Shown here piece after piece: positions 35,859 through 46,523 of a DNA stretch of 64,000 nt. Numbering within the stretch: the first letter of the stretch is position 1; every line of letters begins with the position of its first letter. The notes under the pieces are model-generated. The model was not told where the DNA came from and searched no databases. It saw nothing but the letters and a program-made list of their open reading frames with translations. This DNA is from Bradysia coprophila (lineage: Eukaryota > Arthropoda > Insecta > Diptera > Sciaridae). A program made the position numbers and the translations under genes. The stretch is from NCBI RefSeq assembly GCF_014529535.1, contig NW_023503374.1, positions 1,674,001 through 1,738,000 of the forward strand, given 5' to 3'.

Positions 35859-37589
35859 TCATCGGTAAACTTCAGCCCGAATCAAAATGCAGGTGAGGGA
35901 TTCACGGTGGGGCTGAACAAACTTTAAATAAAATTGTAAGTTAACATCCCGGGTTTTTTCATAGGTGAGTTGGGGGAGGGAAGTGCTATTCAAGTAAACA
36001 AGTTTTAGCAAAATTCCCTGGGCTGTTTCTGAGAAACCATATGGCCTGATATTCTGCTCCCCAAGACGACTTTTGTGTAACAATTGGATCAATTTGCAGA
36101 ACAACATTTCGGAAGCACATTCTTCGTTGCATTCGCTCGGATGAAATTGGTTGTTTAGCATATAGTCAGCTAACACCGAAATGTGAAACAGCACTTGAAG
36201 GGTGGCATTTACAAAACATGTGTTTCCGATGTTGTTTATTCCTGCACCAATTATCCACTTCGTGCTGTGCCAACCAATTTTAGCGATCTTGTTGACGAAA
36301 TATTGGATGTGTTTGATTTGTCGCTTCAGAACTTCGTTGTGTTCAATGACCAGTGCATCCAATTCTTGCATTTTTTCATCCAAATTCGCGTAATCATAAT
36401 TTTCGACTGGTAGGACTGCTGGTTGCAGTGATCGAAGAAACTCTGTCATTTTCGATGGTATTGTTGGAGCGTCGATTTGTGAATGATAATCCACTTTCGT
36501 TATCATTGCCATCACAGAGAGCAAAATGTCGATTTCCCGTATCTTCTTGTCGCAATCAATTAATTCGTCATAAGATTCGACAATCAATTTTGTTCGAAAC
36601 TGTAGCCGCTTCGTGTGGCTGAAGTGAGAAAAAAAGTTTTTTCCAAATCAAACTTGTACACTTACAATCGAATCAACACGCTGAATTCTGAAATTTACCT
36701 TGCTTTTGCTGTATGTGATGGCGGCTGCATTTCAAGCAGGTCCAATGTGTGTGGTGGCACGATCTGAATATTTTCAATTATATCGATTCTGTAAGCAATT
36801 AATTTGTTGATTAACCTGTGTGTTATATACAGAGATTACAAGTGAAGAAAGAAGAATTCTTACGTCTTTGATTGCGCTACGGCATTTTCTTCAACATTCT
36901 GTTCTGAGCATATTCTAGCACCACAAACGTCGAATTGTTGTTGAGTGTTTGGCTCTTCGTCTTCTACTGTGGCGCTGGCTGTCTCCAATCCTTGCACAGA
37001 GCCGGAATCGGACTCGGATTCGTCCTCAAACGACACCTCAACTGATGGCCCACCGAAATGCAATTCACAGTTGCCCGTTTCTGGTACACTGTGAATGGAT
37101 TAGAATTGTATTAAAGGGCGGAACCAATTCATAATAACAATTATCCATCTTCGTCTTTCTCGATTGATTTGATTTTAAGAAGAATTGAAAATATGCAAAT
37201 AGCGAGCCAAATAGTTTTTTGAGTTACCTCTTCGATTCATGTTGGTTCAACAAATGGCGTTGTTGCATGATTACTTGCACTTGTTGAGTGCAAGTATCTT
37301 GTAACAAATCTTCGTGGTGCCGCATCTCCGGCATTACGCTTAGATAAAAGTGGATCTTCTGAAGGTCGTCCTTCGGAATTGCTTGCGTCATAATCTCAGC
37401 GTGACGAACTTCAATTGGATATTCAATTTCGATTTTCACCGAACATCCGAATGTCTTTAGGGAAGCATTCAGGTTGTTGATTGTATCCAATTGTGAATTA
37501 AATAAATTATTTAAATCCACAATTCTTTTGTGGAACCTTAATCCCAATTTCCGCAAATCATGTAATGCTTTTTGTTGTGTAGGATTCAT
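35859..37589 (-). pseudogene. USP-type deubiquitinase-like gene, truncated after the Cys box
   Basis: Exon-like pieces on the minus strand: 37589-37228 (start MNPTQQKAL in strong context CCGCCATGA), 37088-36864 (acidic), 36763-36699 and 36618-35859. The last contains the ubiquitin-specific-protease Cys box (WIIGAGINNIGNTCFVNATLQ, catalytic Cys in NTC) and the following ...SRLGEQNIRPYGF segment, closest in style to the USP36/42/17 group. The frame then diverges and stops; no QQDAHEF-like, CxxC or His-box (GHY/W) segment follows. The 65-nt third exon leaves a one-nucleotide phase mismatch. In the inherited phase it reads as a Cys/His-rich stretch (HWTCLKCSRHH), while the frame fitting exon 4 reads PPHTLDLLEMQ. 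As read, the protein could not be an active protease. A ubiquitin-binding or decoy role, a mis-modelled exon or a decaying copy are alternatives. Confidence 0.6.
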
Positions 37590-37715
37590 GGCGGTAATTT
37601 GATGAAGACCTGAAATAAATAGTTTTATTTTGAAGATAACTGAACTGAACAATAGAAATAAATGACAGGTCGAAAACAATCGAGTATATTACATGGAAGG
37701 GAGCCGTGTCGAGCG

Positions 37716-38462
37716 TATCTCAAGAGTAATTATCCCGCGTCTGTATAAGTCTCAAACGATAGCTTTTTTTAAGTTCTTGGAAATGACATCTTAATATGGT
37801 GGACAAATGAGGGGTACGTAGCTATCTCAAGAGTAATTATCCCGCGTCTGTATAAGTCTCAAACGATAGCTTTTTTTAAGTTCTTGGAAATGACATCTTA
37901 ATATGGTGGACAAATGAGGGGTACGTAGCTATCTCAAGAGTAATTATCCCGCGTCTGTATAAGTCTCAAACGATAGCTATTTTAAGTTCTTGGAAATGAC
38001 ATCTTAATATGGTGGACAAATGAGGGGTACGTAGCTATCTCAAGAGTAATTATCCCGCGTCTGTATAAGTCTCAAACGATAGCTTTTTTTAAGTTCTTGG
38101 AAATGACATCTTAATATAGTGGACAAATGAGGGGTACGTAGCTATCTCAAGAGTAATTATCCCGCGTCTGTATAAGTCTCAAACGATAGCTTTTTTTAAG
38201 TTCTTGGAAATGACATCTTAATATGGTGGACAAATGAGGGGTACGTAGCTATCTCAAGAGTAATTATCCCGCGTCTGTATAAGTCTCAAACGATAGCTTT
38301 TTTTAAGTTCTTGGAAATGACATCTTAATATGGTGGACAAATGAGGGGTACGTAGCTATCTCAAGAGTAATTATCCCGCGTCTGTATAAGTCTCAAACGA
38401 TAGCTTTTGTTAAGTTCTTGGAAATGACATCTTAATATGGTGGACAAATGAGGGGTACGTGC
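37716..38462. repeat. Seven-copy 107-bp tandem array
   Basis: Units start TATCTCAAGAGTAATTATCC at 37716, 37823, 37930, 38036, 38143, 38250 and 38357. The period is 107 bp (106 once, from a shortened T run). Copies differ at only a few positions, so the array is young or homogenised. It begins 127 bp upstream of the USP-like start codon, within its likely 5' region (a splice acceptor sits at about 37611). No open frame spans the units. Confidence 0.95.
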
Positions 38463-39267
38463 GCTGTACCAAACAACTTGCGATTACCGTCAGACATTTT
38501 TGAAGTGTCATGAACCGTAAATTATTAATGTAATAAAATGTATGTAGTTTGTTACACTAAGGTAAATAATGTGTTTCTGTGTTTATATGTTGAATAATTG
38601 GAGACTTACCGAAATTTTTCGTTAGTAGTTATCTCAAAGTAATTTCTTTTGCACGAATATTAAGAATGACCAAATTCTAATAATTTAATTTTTAAGAGTC
38701 ACAGTAAGTTTCCCTTATCTGGATAGAACTTGAAGTTGGTTTTGAATTTGCGGTTAGGTTTTTTTATTGAAATTCTTAGATCAACACAATTCCACTCGAT
38801 ATTCGTATTTTCATTTCCGAACCGAATTTGCACTTCCGGGCAATAACCGAGTTTTACAGATTTTGTGAATAGTAGAATTTTGTTTGTTGTTGTTGTTATT
38901 GTTCTGCGGGTAACGTACACATGGCGTTTTAATGATTAATCTCTGTATTTTATTTCGATTTTAAGGCATAAATTCGTAAATTTTAATTCTCACTTTTCCG
39001 AAAAGCTTTTACCATTTTGAAATGTAACTGCACAATAGCTTAAATGCTTTGTGTACACATTGACACATTCTCAACAGTGCCGTCTATCGTATAATGCAGT
39101 GCCACATGTTTTTGTTTCCTCATTTTTTTTCTTTCAATTCAATTCAATTCAAAACGCAGAATTGTTCTATTTTGTGTAAAGAACGTAAATTATAAAAATA
39201 TTGTCTGTTTCCCGACTAATTGTAAAAATTTTCTCGGGTTTCGGCCTAGTAGCATGAAAAGTTGTAT

Positions 39268-39372
39268 ACGCATCTGTTGTGGACGGTAGATTTTAGGCAC
39301 TTTCGCTTGTCGCCCTCACTTCGTTCGGGCTACAACTCACGAAATTGCCTAAAATTGCCACAACAGATGCGT
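39268..39372. repeat. 105-bp hairpin
   Basis: The ends ACGCATCTGTTGTGG and CCACAACAGATGCGT are perfect complements, followed inside by TTTTAGGCA/TGCCTAAAA and a GC-rich loop containing CACTTCGTTCGGGC. It ends ten bases before the next TIR element. Confidence 0.85.
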
Positions 39373-39381
39373 AAATAACTG

Positions 39382-40333
39382 CAGGGATGTTTCTGACTCA
39401 CTTTTCTCACTTTTTCCAACTATTTTCAAAATCTGAAAAAGTGAGCAACTTTTTGCACCCAAAACCGACAATTTCAACTAAAAACTCACTTTTTTTCTTA
39501 AAATCATATTTTTTCAGTTAGGTCTCATTCTTTTCTCCAAAATTTTGCCTGCGGCGCTATTCATTGTTAATACTTTTGAAAAGCAGTCTGCGAAGTTGGA
39601 TCCATTTTCAATAGAAACAATTTTATGTGTCCACTAATGAACTGTACAATCCCAAAGACGCCTAAAATTTCAGCAAATTTGTCGGCTCATGATAGCCAGT
39701 AACAGCCTATACGCTTTACATGGCCTCCGCGAAAAACCATCTTTCTTCCTCAGTACTAGTCTCAGAATTCCAACGATACCAAACATTCATTGGTGAATGT
39801 ACTTTTGCAGATATGAACACACTTCATCTATACTCGAATATTTACAGGATGGAAAAGAAAATGTTCGAACTTTTAATGCGCACACCGAGTTGTTTTCGGT
39901 ACCGACTGGCATTTTGGATCTTTTCTCGTAGATATGTAAATAGGAAGTTACTAAATTGGCTACTAATAACTACTCCCAGAGACTGCAACTATAATTTAGT
40001 CCCCTCTAGTGATTTCATGCAAAAGTAGCGATGGATCATGACATTTCAAAAAAAAAGTGGTTCAGCCGCACCGTGGCGTGGGAACTAAATTTGTGCTACC
40101 TTCTGCTACGGCAGACTGTTGTTTAAAACAATTCTTCAATTTTTTCCCCCTCAAATATCTTACTGTGAGCTAGGAGATGTTCTACTGGATTACTTTTCTT
40201 TTTCCCAAATTTACTCACTTTTTCCCGAAATTACTCACTTTTCGGTCCAAAAATCAACTAAAAAAAGCAACTTTTTTGCGTGAAAATGCCAACTTTTTCA
40301 CTTTTTTGGTCAAAAGTTTGAGAAGCATCCCTG
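39382..40333. mobile_element. TIR element with CAGGGATG ends and a 6-bp direct repeat
   Basis: The termini CAGGGATGTTTCT and AGAAGCATCCCTG are inverted repeats, flanked directly by TAACTG at 39376-39381 and 40334-40339. Subterminal regions are full of CTCACTTTTTC/GAAAAAGTGAG motifs. Length is 952 bp. The CA termini suggest hAT, but a 6-bp duplication is shorter than the usual 8 bp, so the superfamily is uncertain. Confidence 0.75.
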
Positions 40334-40771
40334 TAACTGTTATCAATAATGTAAGAAATTTGTTGAAGTATTACTCGTTTGTCACCGGTCCGCATTGGAT
40401 TTTGATTGTTCATTTTTGGAAGATGGCACGTATTGATACATTTAAAAAACTTCATATATTCTTTCTATAACAGAAGAAATTAAAACGTAAATTTTAAATG
40501 TTTCCTGACCAAAATGAAATACCATGGCTTTTTTGTAAGAGCCTTGGAGTTGGCGTTAATAAATACAGTGGTGCCAATTGAAGAAACGTAAGTGAACGTT
40601 AACCTTTCTGTTGTCCATAAAGTCAAAGTAATTTGTTGCATAACAACATCAAGTGATACGGGATTTTTATGTGAATTTCGTAATTGGAAAAGTGTGAAAA
40701 GTGCCGGAAAAGTGAGTTCTGTTAGTCAGAGTACGATCTAAACTTTCGATGTTATAAATTGGAATAGGAAA

Positions 40772-42064
40772 ATGACTGAAAATCAGCACACTGTACTCAG
40801 TGATTTGCAACAAATTGATGGATCTTCGAGTCTACGTGCAAGCTACTCCAACATTTTGCAACAAGGAAGAGATGCATTGGCACATGAAGCGGAAAATTTG
40901 GCGTTACCGCTTCATTTGATTGGACAAGATCAGCACACTGTACTCAGTGATTTGCAACAAATTGATGGATCTTCGAGTCTACGTGCAAGTCGGTGAGCTA
41001 TGACTAACAATCTTTAATAAGATCGTCACTTTAACATTTTATTTCGTTTTATAGTTTTGCAGATATGCAGCAAACATTTGCTGTGAATGCTAATCCGGCC
41101 AATTACCGAATTGACAGTGTCAGCTCACTCGAAACTACGGCTGATTATCACATAAGCAGTAATGAATCGGAATCGTTTACTGGACTATCGAATGCAAATA
41201 CTGCGACATCTCAGAACCCCGAAATTGGAGAAATCATCGAAGGGTCGCCTGTAGTAAAATTAAGAAAGAAAAAATCGGCCGCAAATCGTTCAAGTGTTTT
41301 GGTCAAGGGTCCGAACAGTGGTGAACAATTGCGCGGTAAGTGTATTCGACTCAAAAGTGTTTCCATTCTAAATTAAATCTAAAAGTGTTCAACTGGAAAT
41401 CACTCAACCTGTAACTGAGTTTCTTTTTAAATAATTCACAGAATTAGAAGTCGATGGTGATGAGGTGTTGCGGTCGACGAAGAAAACGACCGACATCAAT
41501 GAAACAGATCTGAATGCATCCGAAAAGCGAAATGCGACACAAGATGAAATCGAACCAGAGCCGGTTGGGAAACGTATACAAAATAAATTTTTCACTCGAA
41601 CCGCAGCACTTAAGAGCTACAACGATCAAGACGAAACGCAGAACGAGTTGATTGGGATGGAACGGTCTTGGGTATCGAACAAAATTGGTCCAATTAAAGA
41701 AACCAAGTCAAATGAAGAAAAATTCAAATTTTGTCAAGAAGTCTGTCGACTTTCGAAACTGCCGCCGCCATTGCCATTGGACATATTCGAAAAAATTGAA
41801 TGGAATTATGTGAAAAACTTCGACACTACGAAATTGACACCCGGGCAAAAATTTCAGTCAGCCACTGTACTAGCAGATATTCCTCGCCGCCATGCCAAAT
41901 TTTTGTTCTGCCATCCTGGTCCAGTGGTCGATACTGTCTCCGGCAATACAAATGTTCTGGTAAAACAAGGAACTGGTAGAGAGATGTGCACACGATGCAT
42001 TCGCGATCAATTGTCATATATCATCAGTGCCAGCCAGGGCTTGTTAAACACTGAAGACTTTTGA
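40772..42064 (+). CDS. Unrecognised three-exon gene (374 residues)
   Basis: Exons 40772-40992, 41055-41335 and 41442-42064 have GT-AG borders, short introns (62 and 106 nt) and consistent phases; 1125 nt give 374 residues plus stop. The start ATG has an AAAATGA context. The N-terminal part is Ser/Asn/Glu-rich and contains a duplicated segment (QHTVLSDLQQIDGSS at residues 5-19 and 54-68). The middle carries a basic cluster (KLRKKKSAANR). The C-terminal third looks folded and conserved in style: LPPPLPLDIFEKIEWNY, PGQKFQSATVLADIPRR, and a final CTRCIRDQ near the end. I do not recognise the family and assign no function. Clean splicing and the protein-like composition make a real gene likely. 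Confidence 0.8.
40782..40989 (+). repeat. Exact 61-bp duplication within exon 1
   Basis: 40782-40842 and 40929-40989 are identical over 61 bp, offset by 147 bp (49 codons), so the frame is kept. The second copy abuts the exon 1 donor (AAGTCG|GTGAGC). Exact identity implies a very recent event or an assembly artefact. Confidence 0.9.
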
Positions 42065-42927
42065 CTGACATTGGAATTGATAGAGAATTCTAAGACTTAC
42101 AGTGTAAAAAGTGTTGCTCTCGACATTTTCTTCATAGAGCAATAGCAGCTGAAAGTCAAAATTTCACCATATTGAAAGACTGATATCTTCCTTACGAAGC
42201 AACTGAGGAATCCTCTAAATTGTAATCCCAGACTAGTTTTGCAAACCCTTTCGAATAGCAAAACAAATATTTTTGAATCGAAGTTCCCTGTTAACTTTTC
42301 AGAAATTGTACTTTTAGGCTACCCTCGGCAAACTTTGGCAGCTTCTTTACCTTCTGGGTGTTGTTGGGTAGGTAGTGACCTCTACTATCCATGACACCAT
42401 GAACCTACAGCGGCACGACTTTCGTTGAGCTTCAATTTTGATTGAAGTGTACTAACACAAAAATTCTGTAGAATTCCACTTTTCTTCGCGTCCATTTTAT
42501 TTTTTCTGACGTATGAGACAACTTTAAGTCAGGGCTGGATACCAAGTATATCACTGTAATTTTTTTAATCACTCTCCAAAAGTTGGATTTTTTTTCCCCT
42601 AAAATAGCTACTGCACCACATACACGAAAAATTTAGAAATGTTTTGAAGATGTGTACAGTACCAATGACCATAATTTCAGATAAATGCGTTACGTATTGT
42701 CGGTGATATGCAACAAAAACTATTTCTGTGCCTTAGAATCATAATTCGACGTCACTGCATCTACGATCGAAAAGTCATTGCTAAGAAAAGATGAAAGGCA
42801 AAAAAAAAAAATTTTTAGAAAATTTTCATATTTTGAACGAATTTTGAGCTGAAAAATAATATATCGCCCTCATGAACGGCGTAGTCAAACAATTTCAATT
42901 GAATTTTTCGTGCTGATCGCTGATTGA
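42065..42927. other. Intergenic stretch
   Basis: I see no gene, repeat structure or RNA. The 3' part may already belong to the 5' end of the retroelement whose coding starts near 42967. Confidence 0.5.
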
Positions 42928-42966
42928 TTGTTCACATACACTTACTTTCGTCTGTCAAAGGACATT

Positions 42967-43340
42967 ATGGGACAAGCTTCTGATGGTATGTCTGAAAACA
43001 CAGACAAATATTGCTTATGTTTGGTGGATATGAATGACCGCAACATGGAAATGGAAAAATGGATTCTTTGCAAGGGATGTAAAATTTTATTTCATCAAAT
43101 ATGTAATTTTATTTCAGATGAGGAATATGACAGAATAATCGGTGGGGAAGGTGATTGGTATTTTTCAAGTTTAAAGTGTCAGAAATTAGCGAACTTAGTA
43201 GCGAGCAATGAGGAAGGTTTAGCTAGACGAGGCCCTAAAAGAAAGTGTTACACTTCCTTCGAGCCTCTTATTTGGAGATAGTATAGATGATAGGGTTTCG
43301 TGTGAGATGTGTGGCTTTTTAGCGAAAAATAGTCGTGGAC
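42967..43340 (+). pseudogene. Retroelement N-terminal zinc fingers (fragment)
   Basis: From the ATG at 42967 (MGQASDGMSEN) the frame encodes a PHD-like finger: CLC, then WILCKGC, FHQIC and a final WYFSSLKC in which the first Cys of the usual WxCxxC is Ser. It stops at 43279-43281. In the +1 frame the sequence continues as VSCEMCGFLAKNSRGL (43295 onward), the first half of a C2H2 finger, up to the LINE's poly(T) junction at 43341. A frame break therefore precedes the insertion point. These fingers would bind DNA, or nucleosomes at the target site, in related elements. Confidence 0.7.
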
Positions 43341-43590
43341 TTTTTTTTTTAAATAAATTTATTCAGTTATCATTCCTTAGACTATGCCGTGCGGAATACA
43401 ATGTATAGCACATTTAGGGTAAAATTTACATATAAAAAATAAAATTTAAATTACCAAATAGCTGGGACAAAAATAAAATTCTTAAAATAAATCACAGTCA
43501 TAATGACTTCGTCAAAATATAAATCATAAACAAAAAATGACTAGGAAGACCGACCGTTCACTTGATTTAGTTCACTCAACTTAATTTAAT

Positions 43591-46523
43591 TCAATTTATA
43601 AAACAGTACGGAGATATCACATGGAAAACGTCAGTGCTTTGCAAAACTTTCAGTTTCACCTTGAACTTAAAAGTCCTAAAGCTGTTTAAATGTCTTGTGG
43701 CTCTGTCAATATCATTGTATTCAGCAATTGCTGTAGCAAGTGCTGCATTTGTCGAATTAAGAGCCGTTGACCTGGTGGAATTAGGATTGTAAACATGAAC
43801 TCTCGAATTTCGTCTAGTGGTGCGGTTGTGAACATCGCCGTTCGTGACGAAGTTGAAATTGTTTTTCGTGAGATTGCAGATTAGCTTCCGTACAAATGTT
43901 ATTCTTTCCGATTTAGCGAGAAGGGTCACTGGAACAAGACTAGTGCTGTACAAGTAAGATGTATGCGTATATCTGTCCAGGCGGTACATTGCTTTAATGC
44001 AACGGTTTTGAGTCACTTGCAGTTCGGCTAGCTTATACTTTGGGCATTCTCCGTAAATTGGCATCATATAGGTGAGGTGGCTTTGGACGTATGCGAAGTA
44101 GAGCTGCTTTCTCTTTTCAACCGGAACATATCTCCCTTTGCGCCACATCAGTGAAATGAACGGAGTAATTTGCTTTTTCACATGGTCAACGTGATCACGA
44201 AATGATAGATCTTCATCGATGACCAGGCCGAGATATTTGTATTTCCGCAACCGACTTATCGACACTCCGTCAACGATGACATTCAGATCATAGTTTCTGG
44301 CTCGTCCGAAGGTCACGTAACATGTTTTAACAGCGTTGATGGATAAGACATTACGACAGAGCCATTTGTGGAGTAGCTCTGCATCGTGTTGCATGGCAAA
44401 TTGAAGAAGTTCAGGCGAGCCCGTGGCGTAGGCTAATGCTGCATCGTCTGCGTAGAGAATGAGTTGGCCCATGAAGTCAAGATTCAGCAAATCGTTTATG
44501 TACACAATAAAGTGCAGAGGTCCAAGCTTTGAGCCTTGAGCTACACCCACAATGATCTTACGAAAGTTGCTGGTAATATCACCGATGGTCGTCGCTGTCT
44601 GTCTATTTAACAAATAGCTCAACATCAGCTTCACAGCTCTTTCGGACAATCCAAGACGTCTAAGTTTCCGGGCAAGCCTTTTGGGGTCAACGGTGTCGAA
44701 AGCTTTTCTGAGGTCTACAAACATTACAGCGACGTGTTTGCGAGTTACATTCGATTTGATAAAATCGACAAGCTGTAGCGCAGCAGTCTGACAACACGAG
44801 TTTTTGAGGAACCCAAACTGATTTCCCACAAACAGGCCTAAAGGCCTAAAGGCCTAAAGGCACACAGCTGTCGCAGCAATAACTCCTCAAAAACTCTGGA
44901 AAGTGCTGGAAGGAGAGTGATGCCACGAAAATTATCAATGTCACAATCACCAGCCTTGTGAATCAATTTGAGTCGTCCTTTAAGAAGTTCTTCAGGAAAA
45001 CGCATTGAGTCAATCATAGAGTTGAAACAGGTAGCGATTGTCAATGCGAGAAAAACCATTGTTGACTTCAGTAACTGTACCGGGACTTTGTCGAAGCTGG
45101 TTGATCTCTTATTTGGGAGGCTGGAAATAGCAGAGATTACGTCATCCGGTGTTACATGGTGAAAATTCCAGTCGTTCACAGCGTGCTCAGGATACAGAAC
45201 GTCAATGTCGGAAGTGTCGTACCCATGTATTGAGATGATGGACGTTGCCAGTTTTTCACCTGCAGTACAGAACTGATCGTTAACGGCATTACAGGAAGCA
45301 ATTGTGTTTGCAACCGGTACTCCGTTCATAGTTATGGTTGCATCAGACCTTCCGCCATATTGATTGAAAATAACTTCTTTATACAGTTTCCATGTACGAC
45401 GAGCATCACCAGCTGCTGACTCCATTCTCTCCTGCTCATATCTTGCTTTTAGACTTGCATTGTTGACAGTGATCCGTTCCAAAATTGTGGTATACTGGGC
45501 GGTAATGATATCATTGCTAGGATACAGCCGATGCAAAGTATACAGTCGATCTCGTTCTCTAATGTCTAGGATGAGTTCTCGTGTGATATGAGACTTCTTG
45601 ATCCGATGGGACGATTTTATTTGCAAGACCGACGAACACTCTCGTACGATGTTCTGTAAAGCACTGTTCAACTCATTGCCACAACTGAATGTTTCTTTGC
45701 TGATCTCCTCAGTTTTCTGAATGGCGGCAGGAAGGTCGAATTTGATTTTCGTTGTAGCACTGTACGATTTCTGTATTTTCTTGCAAATCGATGTGAACAG
45801 AATGGCATGATCGGAAGATTTGTTGTGCACTATCGATAGCTTATATGCATGCGTCAACATGTTGGTAATACACAAATCCAGAATTGTGCCCGATGCAAGC
45901 CTCGTTATTCCTCTGGAAGAAACCTCATTCATGAGAACAGAACAGTGAGTTTCCAGAAGATCCATCAGCCGTACATGATAATTATTATCCAGTTGATCAA
46001 GGTTTAAGTCACCCAAAACCACACAGTGAGGTTTGTTCAGACAATGACGTTCAAAATCTTCCAGGAATCTGTTGATGTAATCTGAACGAACATCCGGTCT
46101 TCGATATGGCACAGCAATGTTGATGTTGACCGATGGCAAATTCAAAATTAAAAACTGGTTCCTGTCTGGCGTCACTAAGTCCAACAGAACTTTCGGTGCG
46201 ACTTTACAAATACTTTCGTGAACGAAAATCGAAATACCTCCACCTTCTCCTGACGTTCGTATGCTATGCGTTTCGTGGTAGCCGTTGAGTCTATATGCGA
46301 ATGAGTTGATTAATGTCAGCCAAGTTTCGGAAATAATGATAACATGCAGAATCCCTGGAAATGCAGCAACGTATTGCTCGACAAGATGTAGTTTGTTAGT
46401 GAGGTGGTTAATGTTCCAGTGCATGAAATTCAGATCACCGGCATCTGGACCAATAATTGAACCATCGAATTCACGAGCTATTCTCAGAAGACTGGATAGA
46501 TGCTCCGGAGTTATGTCGTCCAT
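43591..46523 (-). pseudogene. LINE ORF2: APE-type endonuclease plus reverse transcriptase, frameshifted
   Basis: The ATG at 46523 (MDDITPEHL) overlaps the end of ORF1 by 53 nt in another frame. The first 561 codons carry the endonuclease/exonuclease/phosphatase fold with its key motifs (HWNINHL, ISETW, LGDLNLD, SSDHAIL) and the start of the RT (LIHKAGDCDIDNFRGITLL). The frame stops at 44838. It resumes at 44829 with QFGF, FVDLRKAFDTVD, AQGSKLGPLHF and the catalytic YADD box, and ends at 43591. The break coincides with three tandem GGCCTAAA units; two units would keep the frame. The protein nicks target DNA and reverse-transcribes the element RNA in functional relatives; this copy is probably inactive, or needs frameshifting. 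Confidence 0.92.
44835..44858. repeat. Triplicated 8-bp unit causing the ORF2 frameshift
   Basis: Three consecutive GGCCTAAA units lie at 44835-44842, 44843-44850 and 44851-44858, exactly where LINE ORF2 changes frame. Adding one 8-bp unit to two shifts the frame by +2, which explains the split. Confidence 0.85.

Larger units (their letters stand above)
38463..40771. other. Gene-free interval with TIR elements
   Basis: It holds a hairpin at 39268-39372 and a TIR element at 39382-40333. An open stretch at 39720-40028 lies inside the latter and shows no recognisable domain. Nothing else was seen apart from AT-rich DNA and the presumed promoter of the gene starting at 40772. Confidence 0.55.

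Noticed and set aside
37716..38462. CRISPR-like array
   Set aside because: Units are contiguous 107-bp tandem copies without unique spacers, and the genome is an animal's; it is a minisatellite or satellite array.
39720..40028. 102-codon frame inside the CAGGGATG element, as a possible transposase
   Set aside because: No DDE or hAT dimerisation motif and far too short; probably chance.
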